From positions 1 to 5,237 of the forward strand of contig CAZAON010000215.1 of assembly GCA_964486655.1 (NCBI GenBank): a stretch of DNA of 5,237 nt, given 5' to 3'. Of the stretch, positions 1-5,162 are shown in pieces (within the stretch, counting starts at the first letter, position 1; each line of letters begins with the position of its first letter). Made by a program: the position numbers and the translations under genes. Below the pieces are notes generated by a model that saw only the letters and a program-made list of their open reading frames with translations, was not told the DNA's origin and searched no databases. The DNA comes from JADKIH01 sp964486655. Lineage in GTDB: Bacteria > Bacteroidota > Bacteroidia > AKYH767-A > 2013-40CM-41-45.

Positions 1-168
1 CTTGTTGTCAAATTTTGTCCGGTCAATTAATAAAATAGTGCTGACATCAGAGGGTAATGTTATTTCGGCCGGTTGGGTAATATTAAAGCTGACTTTTTTT
101 GACGGACCACAGGAATATAATAAAGCAATGCTGAGCAACAGCAGGGCAGAGAGACGATTTTTTTTCAT
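1..168 (-). CDS. Lipoprotein N-terminus (DUF6340-like), partial at left edge
   Basis: Reading leftward from the ATG at 168-166, the frame is open for exactly 56 codons to the window edge, so the gene continues outside. The product starts MKKNRLSALLLL and has a hydrophobic stretch ending in a lipobox, LLYSC, with Cys20 as the expected lipidated residue. Ser and Lys residues rather than Asp follow the Cys. This predicts export, lipidation and anchoring in an envelope membrane, but the final membrane cannot be told from the signal. The mature start (VSFNITQPAEITLPSDVSTI, then LLIDR) recalls Bacteroidota DUF6340-type lipoproteins, where a 'PA..LP..I..V.vvnR' pattern follows the Cys. That family call is from memory and tentative. 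The upstream minus-strand gene ends 47 bases before this start, and a good promoter match lies in the gap, so it may be transcribed independently. The opposite-strand reading frame here has no recognisable features. Confidence 0.82.
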   Translation of the reverse strand, partial: MKKNRLSALLLLSIALLYSCGPSKKVSFNITQPAEITLPSDVSTILLIDRTKFDNK

Positions 169-187
169 TCGATTATTTATGCGGATG

Positions 188-219
188 CAAAACTACAAAA
201 ATCGAGCTTAAATTTTCAA
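188..219 (-). promoter_or_regulatory. Predicted Bacteroidota promoter for the lipoprotein gene
   Basis: On the minus strand, TAGTTTTG at 195-188 matches the Bacteroidota -7 consensus TAnnTTTG exactly. A TTG at 219-217 lies 21 bases upstream, inside the usual 17-23 spacing for the -33 element. Transcription would start around 184-181, giving a leader of about 15 bases before the ATG at 168. The -33 element overlaps the stop codon of the upstream gene. This is pattern matching only. Confidence 0.5.
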
Positions 220-1640
220 TTCCTGTTTACAGTAAAACGCTTTTTGCTTATTGCATTTTTGGAAACAAATTCCGCAATGTACATCCCATTCGATAGAAAG
301 CTTATATCAATTTTATTTTCTCCTTTTTCAGGAATAATTTTTTGAATTATTGATCCTGATAAAGAATAAATCCGAATTTCAATAACCGTGATTATGGAGT
401 TTTCCCATTGTATAAAGTCGGCAGCCGGATTAGGGTATAGGTTCAATGCATCCTGATAATTTTCTTCCACATTACTTATTGTTGAAACCATACCATTGAA
501 ATCTGTTTTTACGATATAACAATCAACGGTTGAATTTGTGAGTAAGCCCGCGTAACCCGAGAAAACAAAGCCATCATCTAATGTGATTAATTCATCCGCT
601 TTGTCATCTCCCGCATAACCGAAATTCTGTGTCCACTGAATTGTACCGGTCGAATCCACTCTGTATAAGATTGCCTGCATATCTACCGGTCCAAGTTTCA
701 TTCCACCGAATATACAACCGCTGTCACCAACGACGCCAAATGGAAATCGGTCTTCTATTTTAGTCATATAAACTGGGTCGTTAAAAGTTTTTGTCCAAAG
801 CGTATCCCATAAATCATTTGTTCTGATAATCCATATATCGAAACCGGGTGTAGTTCCCGTTTTGGCCGAGATCAGATATCCACCCTGTGGAAGATGATCT
901 ACTGAATTGACAATTTCTGCAGTGCCTGGCTTATCATATGAATGATAATTGATAAATGTTCCCGATGTATCGTATTCTCCTACGTAACCATAATAGGTTC
1001 CTGAGAGTGACCCGCCTGCCAGAATATAATTGCCATCAATGTTCTCTTTGCAGAGTTGAGCATAGGAATTTCCGGATGAACCAATTTGTAAAGACCAAAG
1101 CGAATCTCCGGTTTCCGTTAACTTCATCATCGTGCCTTTGGCCCAGCCGTTAGACGACATCCATCCGCAGCATAGAATAGTACGGTCAGCGTTTTCACTT
1201 ATATATTGCATCCTGTCGTTACCGGTATTGCGAATTAATTTTGTCCATAATGTATCGCCCATACTGTCTGTTCTGATGATCAGCCAGTCGCTTAGTGTGG
1301 GTGCTTGTGAAGACATGGAATATGTTGTAGCGGAAATTAATAGTCCGCCATCCTGTGTTTCGGTAATTTTTGACGGAAAGTCATTAGAAGGAGTAGTTCC
1401 AAAATATTTTGTCCATAAGGAATCGCCCAGGGAATCGGTTTTCATAATGAAAATATCTAACTGTCCCGTGGAATCGGTCGATGCCGTGCCTGCTATTGCA
1501 AAGCCTCCGTTATCCAACCGGCAAATTGTTGTGCCATCTTCATAGCCATCTCCGCCCCATCTCTTTTCGAAAGTTGTTTGTGCCGAAGAAATTAGATAAA
1601 GGAAAATACATAGATAAGTCAGGGTAAAGTTCTTTTTCAT
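216..1640 (-). CDS. Secreted seven-repeat propeller-like protein with T9SS type A sorting domain
   Basis: The product has 474 residues. It starts with a signal peptide (1-20) ending SSA|Q, a common Bacteroidota cleavage site. Residues 28-387 form seven imperfect repeats of about 46-55 residues, roughly 28-81, 82-136, 137-187, 188-236, 237-287, 288-341 and 342-387. Each carries a DGG(F/L/Y) turn, an I(V/I)(K/R)TD strand and, in most, a GD(S/T)LWTK motif. This suggests a seven-bladed beta-propeller; no catalytic motif is visible. The last 76 residues (from 399) form a type A T9SS sorting domain: LYPNPA at 401-406, IYSLSG near 425, a DISFLSNGMY segment and a KKRFTV end. Such a domain directs export through the outer membrane by the Por/Sov system and is normally removed. 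The product should be cell-surface or extracellular, perhaps adhesive, but substrate and function are unknown. The ATG at 1640 is chosen because it begins the signal peptide. Confidence 0.9.
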   Translation of the reverse strand: MKKNFTLTYLCIFLYLISSAQTTFEKRWGGDGYEDGTTICRLDNGGFAIAGTASTDSTGQLDIFIMKTDSLGDSLWTKYFGTTPSNDFPSKITETQDGGLLISATTYSMSSQAPTLSDWLIIRTDSMGDTLWTKLIRNTGNDRMQYISENADRTILCCGWMSSNGWAKGTMMKLTETGDSLWSLQIGSSGNSYAQLCKENIDGNYILAGGSLSGTYYGYVGEYDTSGTFINYHSYDKPGTAEIVNSVDHLPQGGYLISAKTGTTPGFDIWIIRTNDLWDTLWTKTFNDPVYMTKIEDRFPFGVVGDSGCIFGGMKLGPVDMQAILYRVDSTGTIQWTQNFGYAGDDKADELITLDDGFVFSGYAGLLTNSTVDCYIVKTDFNGMVSTISNVEENYQDALNLYPNPAADFIQWENSIITVIEIRIYSLSGSIIQKIIPEKGENKIDISFLSNGMYIAEFVSKNAISKKRFTVNRN

Positions 1641-1715
1641 GTGGTTTTTTTGAGTGGTTTTGTGACGGATTCCCGTTTACATCACGATTGATTTGTTGCA
1701 AATGTTTAGTGCAGG

Positions 1716-1723
1716 CAAAGATA
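1716..1723 (-). promoter_or_regulatory. Possible -7 box for the T9SS-sorted protein
   Basis: The minus strand reads TATCTTTG at 1723-1716, an exact TAnnTTTG match about 75 bases upstream of the ATG at 1640. No convincing TTG is found 17-23 bases further upstream, so this is a half-supported promoter. Confidence 0.33.
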
Positions 1724-1741
1724 TTTATATGATGCGGGTTC

Positions 1742-1771
1742 TTTGGTAATAAATGCAAAATGTTTACTTTG
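1742..1771 (+). promoter_or_regulatory. Possible promoter for the outer-membrane barrel gene
   Basis: TTTG at 1742-1745 is followed after 18 bases by TTACTTTG at 1764-1771. This matches the -33/-7 Bacteroidota pattern except for one base of the -7 box (T in place of A). It lies 47 bases before the ATG at 1819 and would fire divergently from the promoter of the neighbouring minus-strand gene. Confidence 0.33.
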
Positions 1772-1818
1772 TAGCCATTGACTTAAGTAGCTTATATTGA
1801 TAAAATTAATATTCGTTT

Positions 1819-2481
1819 ATGAAAAAATATTTATTGCCCCTGTGTTTTATGCTTCTTCTCATAACAAAAACTCATGCCGGGGAAAAGCGAATAAATTTGT
1901 ATGGGGGATATGTCTTTGACGACAAGTTTAACTCTTATTATGATGCCTACCATTATTTTAACGGGAAGATAAACGGCGGACTGCAATTCGGGGCCGGACT
2001 TGAATTTTTCATTCCTGACTTTAACGGGTTTGAGTTATTATATATCGGACAGCAAACCAAAGCGCCAACATATTATTACCCTGATGGCTATACTGCAGAG
2101 GCAAAAAAGGATATTGATCTTTCTTTTAATTATGCATTGGCCGGCTTTAACAGATTTTTTGGAAAGGAAAATGGTAAGTGGGAAGGTTATGGTGGATTTA
2201 TGCTTGGTGCTCTTTTTGTAAGCGCGACTGATCCGGACAGTAATATTACCCGAAATGATACTAAATTCAGCTGGGGTATGCGTTTGGGCTCAAATGTTTG
2301 GATGTCTGATAATTTCGGAATTAAATTGCAAACAATGCTTTTGGCAACTACACAAACTACCGGAGGCTATATTTATTTTGGCAGTGGAAGTTATGGTACC
2401 GGTTCTACTACGCCTTCTTCGATGTTGCAGTTTAGTGTGAGTTGTGGAATAGTATACCGCCTTGCCAGGAAAGAAGAATAA
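1819..2481 (+). CDS. Outer-membrane beta-barrel protein
   Basis: The product has 220 residues. A signal peptide covers about 1-20 (KK, then a hydrophobic core, then THA|G). The mature part alternates polar and hydrophobic/aromatic residues in about eight strand-like segments, including RINLYGGYVF, GLQFGAGLEFFI, FELLYIGQQ, LSFNYALAGFNRFF, GYGGFMLGALFVS, FSWGMRLGSNVWMS, FGIKLQTMLLATT and LQFSVSCGIVYRL. This is the pattern and size of a small eight-stranded outer-membrane barrel of the OmpA/OmpW-like kind. A Gly/Ser/Tyr-rich loop (GSGSYGTGS) precedes the last strand. The protein ends in a charged ARKEE tail rather than a terminal aromatic residue, although the last strand contains Val-Tyr. The ligand or role is not evident. 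The ATG at 1819 is chosen because it opens the signal peptide. The gene stands alone, divergent from the T9SS-sorted gene and convergent with the VOC gene. Confidence 0.82.
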   Translation: MKKYLLPLCFMLLLITKTHAGEKRINLYGGYVFDDKFNSYYDAYHYFNGKINGGLQFGAGLEFFIPDFNGFELLYIGQQTKAPTYYYPDGYTAEAKKDIDLSFNYALAGFNRFFGKENGKWEGYGGFMLGALFVSATDPDSNITRNDTKFSWGMRLGSNVWMSDNFGIKLQTMLLATTQTTGGYIYFGSGSYGTGSTTPSSMLQFSVSCGIVYRLARKEE

Positions 2482-2487
2482 ATTTTT

Positions 2488-2514
2488 ATTCGTTCCATTC
2501 GTGTAATTCGTGGT
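2488..2514 (+). repeat. Three tandem 9-nt units, ATTCGTNNN
   Basis: Three adjacent 9-base units read ATTCGTTCC, ATTCGTGTA and ATTCGTGGT in the 55-base gap between two convergent genes. On the minus strand this reads as ACGAAT repeats, a sequence style I recall from dispersed intergenic repeats in several phyla. No good terminator hairpin is visible in the gap. Confidence 0.6.
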
Positions 2515-2536
2515 TAAAATTCTATTGAAAAGTTCG

Positions 2537-3009
2537 TTATGCAACTGAAGCTTCTTTAGACTTATTGTTTGATTGGGTCTGAGGCGCTTCATCATAACTT
2601 ATCATCCAGTTAATTCCATATTTATCTACCAGCATTCCGAAATATGATCCCCAGAATGTTTTATTCATTGGCATAACCGGAGTTCCACCCGCAGAGAGCT
2701 TTTTGAAAAAGTTATCGGCATTACTTGTACTGTCGGTTGAGATTGATACAGAAAAATTATTTCCGGCAATAAATGGCGGTCCGTAACCTTCGAGTACATC
2801 GCTTCCCATTAAGGAAGTCTCTTTGCTGATCGGCAAGCCTACGTGCATGATTTTTTCACCGTCGGCACCTTTGACTGATTGACCATCTGTTGGAGGCATG
2901 TCTTTGAATCTGCCGAGGTAAGAAAATTCGCCTCCGAAAACTGATTGGAGAAGTTGAATACTTCTTCGCAATTACCATTAAAGGTTAAATAAACATTTAC
3001 TGAAGTCAT
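2537..3009 (-). pseudogene. VOC family (PhnB/glyoxalase-like) protein, frameshifted
   Basis: The gene starts at the ATG at 3009-3007 and reads MTSVNVYLTFNGNCEEVFNF, the typical first beta strand and helix of PhnB-like VOC proteins. After codon 20 this frame goes wrong (SNQFSEA...) and stops at TAG 2841-2839. The family sequence resumes one frame over at about 2948 as QSVFGGEFSYLGRFKDMPP and continues to the stop at 2537-2539. One missing base in TTCTCCAATCA (expected TTC TAC CAA) would restore NFYQSVFGGEF and a 157-residue protein. Later family hallmarks are IMHVGLPISKE, LMGSD, GNNFSVSI, LSAGG, MPM, FWGSYFGMLVDKYGINWM and a Gln/Asn/Ser/Lys-rich tail. VOC proteins of this type form cupped beta-alpha-beta dimers; many lack a known substrate. 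The rest of the gene is uncorrupted, so a sequencing error or a recent mutation fits. A TTG at 2971 could open the downstream frame but would lose the first strand. Confidence 0.85.
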
Positions 3010-3062
3010 GATGTGTTTTTTTTAATAGTTAGAATTTAAAGGTAAAGGAATATACAATCTGG

Positions 3063-3093
3063 AAAATGAATTGATTGTAATGCAATTCATTTT
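3063..3093. promoter_or_regulatory. 11-bp perfect inverted repeat upstream of the VOC gene
   Basis: AAAATGAATTG at 3063-3073 is the exact reverse complement of CAATTCATTTT at 3083-3093, with a 9-base spacer. It lies 54 bases upstream of the VOC start. It could be an operator for a dimeric regulator. In the plus direction it is followed by T-rich sequence and could form a terminator-like hairpin, but no plus-strand gene ends nearby. Confidence 0.4.
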
Positions 3094-3210
3094 TAACTTT
3101 TTTTAACTGTTCTTGAAATAAAACAAAAAGAAATGATGTTAATTAGAAGTGTACGGTGTGAATTGTAATTACTTATTTTATTAAAATTTTTAGGTCCTGG
3201 TGTAAAATTA

Positions 3211-3236
3211 ACATATTGAAAATAAGTCAAATATGT
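3211..3236. promoter_or_regulatory. Distal candidate PadR operator (ACATATT/AATATGT)
   Basis: ACATATT at 3211-3217 is the reverse complement of AATATGT at 3230-3236, with a 12-base spacer. It shares ACAT/ATGT half-sites with the proximal dyad at 3261-3281. PadR-type repressors often bind ATGT/ACAT-containing dyads near their own promoters. The wide spacer makes this the weaker of the two sites. Confidence 0.3.
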
Positions 3237-3260
3237 ATTTATTTTTTACTTAACACTCCA

Positions 3261-3281
3261 ATACATAATATTCTTATGTAT
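3261..3281. promoter_or_regulatory. Proximal candidate PadR operator (ATACATAA/TTATGTAT)
   Basis: ATACATAA at 3261-3268 and TTATGTAT at 3274-3281 are exact reverse complements separated by 5 bases. The dyad lies 23 bases before the padR ATG at 3305, where a bound dimer would block transcription. ACAT/ATGT half-sites are typical of described PadR-family operators. Autoregulation is inferred from position and symmetry. Confidence 0.45.
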
Positions 3282-3304
3282 ATTGCGTTCATAAATTCGG
3301 AACT

Positions 3305-3661
3305 ATGATTTATTCATCGGAATTAATAAAAGGAACATTGAAAACGATTGTGCTGAAGTTACTGGAAGATAACAGGAAGATGTATGGGTATGAAATTACG
3401 CAGAGGGTGAAAGATCTGACCGGCGAAAAAATTCAGATAACGGAGGGCGCTTTATATCCTACGCTGCATGCATTGGAGAATGACGGACTGGTTACGACTG
3501 AGTCGGAATTTATCGGAAAGCGGGTGAGGAAGTATTATACTTTAAGCAAGAAAGGAAAAGTTACGACGAAGGATAAAGTAAATGAACTGACTGACTTTAT
3601 GAAAACTCTTGGAATGTTACTTGATTCTAAAACCGGACAACAGAATGTATTCACTCACTGA
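3305..3661 (+). CDS. PadR family transcriptional regulator
   Basis: The product has 118 residues and a complete PadR winged helix-turn-helix. The first helix is about 5-20 (ELIKGTLKTIVLKLLED). MYGYEI at 26-31 is the family signature. The recognition helix is ITEGALYPTLHALENDGLV at 45-63, and the wing, with basic residues, is GKRVRKYYTLSKKGK at 71-85. A single C-terminal helix (about 88-106) would dimerise the protein, so this is the short PadR class without the long C-terminal domain. PadR proteins usually repress neighbouring genes and their own, often in response to small molecules or envelope stress. The ATG at 3305 gives the usual family N-terminus. The last codons overlap the start of the downstream membrane-protein gene by 17 bases, which indicates an operon with probable translational coupling. 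Two ACAT/ATGT dyads lie upstream. The ligand is unknown. Confidence 0.93.
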   Translation: MIYSSELIKGTLKTIVLKLLEDNRKMYGYEITQRVKDLTGEKIQITEGALYPTLHALENDGLVTTESEFIGKRVRKYYTLSKKGKVTTKDKVNELTDFMKTLGMLLDSKTGQQNVFTH

Positions 3662-4763
3662 GAAGCAGATAGATTATATCTCCGATGATATCAATGCAAG
3701 AGGTATCACACTGGAAAGTCTGCGTATGGATATCCTCGATCATGTTTGTTGTATTCTGGAAGCAGAGTTTGACGGGGAAGAAAACTTCGAAATATTTTAC
3801 AAAAGAGTCATTGCCGGATTTTATAAAACTGAATTGGTCGAAATAGAGAAGGAAACAATATTAAACCTAAAATTCAAAAATTATTATATCATGAAAAAAC
3901 TAATGATAGGAAGCGGAACATTTTCCGTATTTACATTTATTTTCGGATCGTTTTTTAAAGTAATGCATTGGCCGGGTGCGAATGTTTTACTGGCAAGCGC
4001 CATTCTGAGCGCTGCGCTGATTTTTCTGCCACTGGTTTTTATTTTTAAAAGCAAACAAGAAAATACGCTTCGTGATAAAATCGAAATTGGAGTAGGTTCA
4101 CTTACAATGATTTTATTTTCTATGGGTGTTTTATTCAGAATAGAACACTGGCCCGGAAGCCTTATCATGTGGTTCACAGCTATTGCTCTTTCCTTTTTGG
4201 TTTTTATTCCGCTTTATTTCTTTAATGGAATTCGGAAACCCGAAACCAAGGTCAATACCATTGTGTTTACCATTTTAATGGTACTGGCAACAGGAATTCA
4301 ATTTGCAATGATCAATGTAAATCCTGCTTCAAAACAAACACAACTCCGCATGTATAGTTACTTGCAGAGTGAGGAGATTATTTCTAAAATGAAGAGCAAC
4401 AGTTCCGTTCAGTCAGATCCCATAAAAATGAACCTGATCGGCAATTGTGAACAGATTAAAAAGCTTATCATTGAAAACGCAATCGGAGTGCCTGTGATTC
4501 CGGCCGATTTCGAGACGAAAGACATTTTAATGGAAGACGGTAACCTCGGTAATGAATTTTTTGCGGGAAATCCCGGTGCGAATCTCGTTTTGCAATTGAG
4601 AAAGGATATAGAAGGGTTTAATTCGAAAGTTGAACCATCTAAGCGAATACCGGTTACAAATTTTGTATTCGAAGTCCCGGAGGAAAAATTGCACAGATAT
4701 TCAGCTTCACTTATTTTAAGCAGTCTTTCACAAATTGAAATGTGTGCGTTGTTGGCGAATTAG
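3645..4763 (+). CDS. PadR-associated multi-pass membrane protein with duplicated GldL-like HWPG units
   Basis: The product has 372 residues from the ATG at 3645. A TTG 36 bases upstream would add 12 unlikely residues. Residues 1-60 are a helical cytoplasmic domain (LTEKQIDYISDDINARGI, then LDHVCC at 31-36), like the N-terminal regulatory domains that accompany PadR genes (HAAS/DUF1700 style). About five membrane helices follow: 86-104, 112-134, 147-165, 172-194 and 203-223. Helix pairs 1-2 and 3-4 are a duplication, each joined by F(K/R)xxHWPG(A/S): FKVMHWPGA at 104-112 and FRIEHWPGS at 164-172. This loop is the hallmark I associate with the gliding/T9SS motor protein GldL. The remaining 150 residues are probably extracytoplasmic and include DILMEDGNLGNEFFAGNPGA, then a helix LQLRKDIEGFNSKVE, distantly recalling the GldM N-terminal region. 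No acidic residue lies in the helices, which argues against a proton-driven motor. The function is unknown; signal sensing with PadR is the best inference. Confidence 0.8.
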   Translation: MYSLTEKQIDYISDDINARGITLESLRMDILDHVCCILEAEFDGEENFEIFYKRVIAGFYKTELVEIEKETILNLKFKNYYIMKKLMIGSGTFSVFTFIFGSFFKVMHWPGANVLLASAILSAALIFLPLVFIFKSKQENTLRDKIEIGVGSLTMILFSMGVLFRIEHWPGSLIMWFTAIALSFLVFIPLYFFNGIRKPETKVNTIVFTILMVLATGIQFAMINVNPASKQTQLRMYSYLQSEEIISKMKSNSSVQSDPIKMNLIGNCEQIKKLIIENAIGVPVIPADFETKDILMEDGNLGNEFFAGNPGANLVLQLRKDIEGFNSKVEPSKRIPVTNFVFEVPEEKLHRYSASLILSSLSQIEMCALLAN

Positions 4764-4808
4764 ATTTTTTCATCGACATGAAACTAAGAACGAACCGGTC
4801 CCTGAGCG

Positions 4809-4826
4809 CAATGTCATTAAGTTAAG
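4809..4826 (+). repeat. 18-nt tail repeat, copy 1
   Basis: CAATGTCATTAAGTTAAG matches copy 3 (5117-5134) at 16 of 18 positions and copy 2 (4931-4948) at 12 of 18, without gaps. It follows a GGTCCCTGAGCG head that does not fold well on its own. Confidence 0.6.
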
Positions 4827-4862
4827 AAATGTCGGAAGGCAAGAGAAAGGTTTGAATTAGTA

Positions 4863-4883
4863 ATGACCCCGTTTAGGGGTCAT
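4863..4883 (+). repeat. 8-bp hairpin, possible terminator of the padR operon
   Basis: ATGACCCC at 4863-4870 pairs exactly with GGGGTCAT at 4876-4883 across a GTTTA loop. It lies 100 bases past the stop at 4763. No U-run follows (next bases ATGTTTATA), so it is a weak intrinsic terminator. It may instead be part of the repeat cluster. Confidence 0.45.
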
Positions 4884-4919
4884 ATGTTTATATTAGCACT
4901 TTTCCCGACTATACTTCGA

Positions 4920-4948
4920 CCCCAGCGGGGCATAGCCGTCAGGTTAAG
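4920..4948 (+). repeat. Hairpin head plus 18-nt tail repeat, copy 2
   Basis: CCCC at 4920-4923 pairs with GGGG at 4927-4930 over AGC. The tail CATAGCCGTCAGGTTAAG at 4931-4948 follows directly and matches copies 1 and 3 at 12 of 18 positions each. Confidence 0.5.
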
Positions 4949-4993
4949 AAAATGAAATTTTCGATTGAGATATATTTACAGATGAAAATCACG

Positions 4994-5009
4994 AATTCTT
5001 TGAAGAATT
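4994..5009 (+). repeat. 7-bp AT-rich inverted repeat
   Basis: AATTCTT at 4994-5000 and AAGAATT at 5003-5009 are exact reverse complements two bases apart. Outer ACGAAT (4991-4996) and ATTCGT (5014-5019) could extend the fold with a bulge. The flanking CACGAATT word also occurs, inverted, in the 9-nt repeat at 2488-2514. Confidence 0.4.
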
Positions 5010-5052
5010 TATGATTCGTTTTATTCATTATTAATTTTGATACCAATTATAA

Positions 5053-5072
5053 CCCCGTGCTTCAGCACGGGG
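5053..5072 (+). repeat. GC-rich 9-bp REP-like hairpin
   Basis: CCCCGTGCT at 5053-5061 pairs exactly with AGCACGGGG at 5064-5072, leaving TC at the tip (in practice 8 pairs with a TTCA loop). A run of six G closes the 3' side and no U-run follows. Hairpins of this exact style are common dispersed repeats in Bacteroidota genomes and resemble REP elements mobilised by RAYT transposases; that link is from memory. Confidence 0.6.
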
Positions 5073-5105
5073 GGAAAGCAACACACTAACCCCTTTACCT
5101 TTCCC

Positions 5106-5134
5106 GGACTTTAGTCCAATGTCGTTTAGTTAAG
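5106..5134 (+). repeat. Hairpin head plus 18-nt tail repeat, copy 3
   Basis: GGACT at 5106-5110 pairs with AGTCC at 5113-5117 over TT. The tail CAATGTCGTTTAGTTAAG at 5117-5134 begins on the last stem base. It differs from copy 1 at only two positions, so the two tails share an origin or a function. Confidence 0.6.
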
Positions 5135-5162
5135 CTGTTAAAATATTGATACCCACTGAGGT

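Larger units (their letters stand above)
3010..3304. other. Divergent regulatory spacer between VOC gene and padR
   Basis: This AT-rich gap of 295 bases separates two divergently transcribed genes. I see no coding sequence in it. It contains three inverted repeats, listed separately, and T-rich runs with a repeated TTTTTAACT motif near 3090-3110. No full TTG/TAnnTTTG promoter match was found in either direction. The closest -7-like sequences are TATATTG at 3279-3285 (plus) and a TACCTTTA on the minus strand. Confidence 0.6.

Noticed and set aside
2..211. Plus-strand reading frame of 69 codons
   Set aside because: It lies opposite the lipoprotein gene, whose minus-strand reading has a clear signal peptide and lipobox. 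The plus frame has neither family features nor a good start.
1132..1545. Plus-strand reading frame of 137 codons
   Set aside because: It lies entirely inside the T9SS-sorted gene on the other strand, which explains the region fully through its repeats.
2290..2595. Minus-strand reading frame of 101 codons containing NYTNGTN
   Set aside because: It overlaps two real genes. The NYTNGTN peptide is simply the translation of the 9-nt tandem repeat.
3609..3644. TTG start 12 codons upstream for the membrane protein
   Set aside because: It would overlap padR by 53 bases and add residues (MECYLILKPDNR) unlike the family start. The ATG at 3645 begins directly before YSLTEKQI.
3884..4177. Minus-strand reading frame of 97 codons
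   Set aside because: It is the shadow of the membrane-helix part of the PadR-associated protein.
4778..4825. Fifteen-codon reading frame MKLRTNRSLSAMSLS
   Set aside because: It is very short and ends inside the first repeat tail. No sign of coding beyond chance.
4809..5134. Possible CRISPR array
   Set aside because: The three repeats are only 18 bases, diverged, and spaced irregularly (about 122 and 186 bases), with no spacers of constant size.
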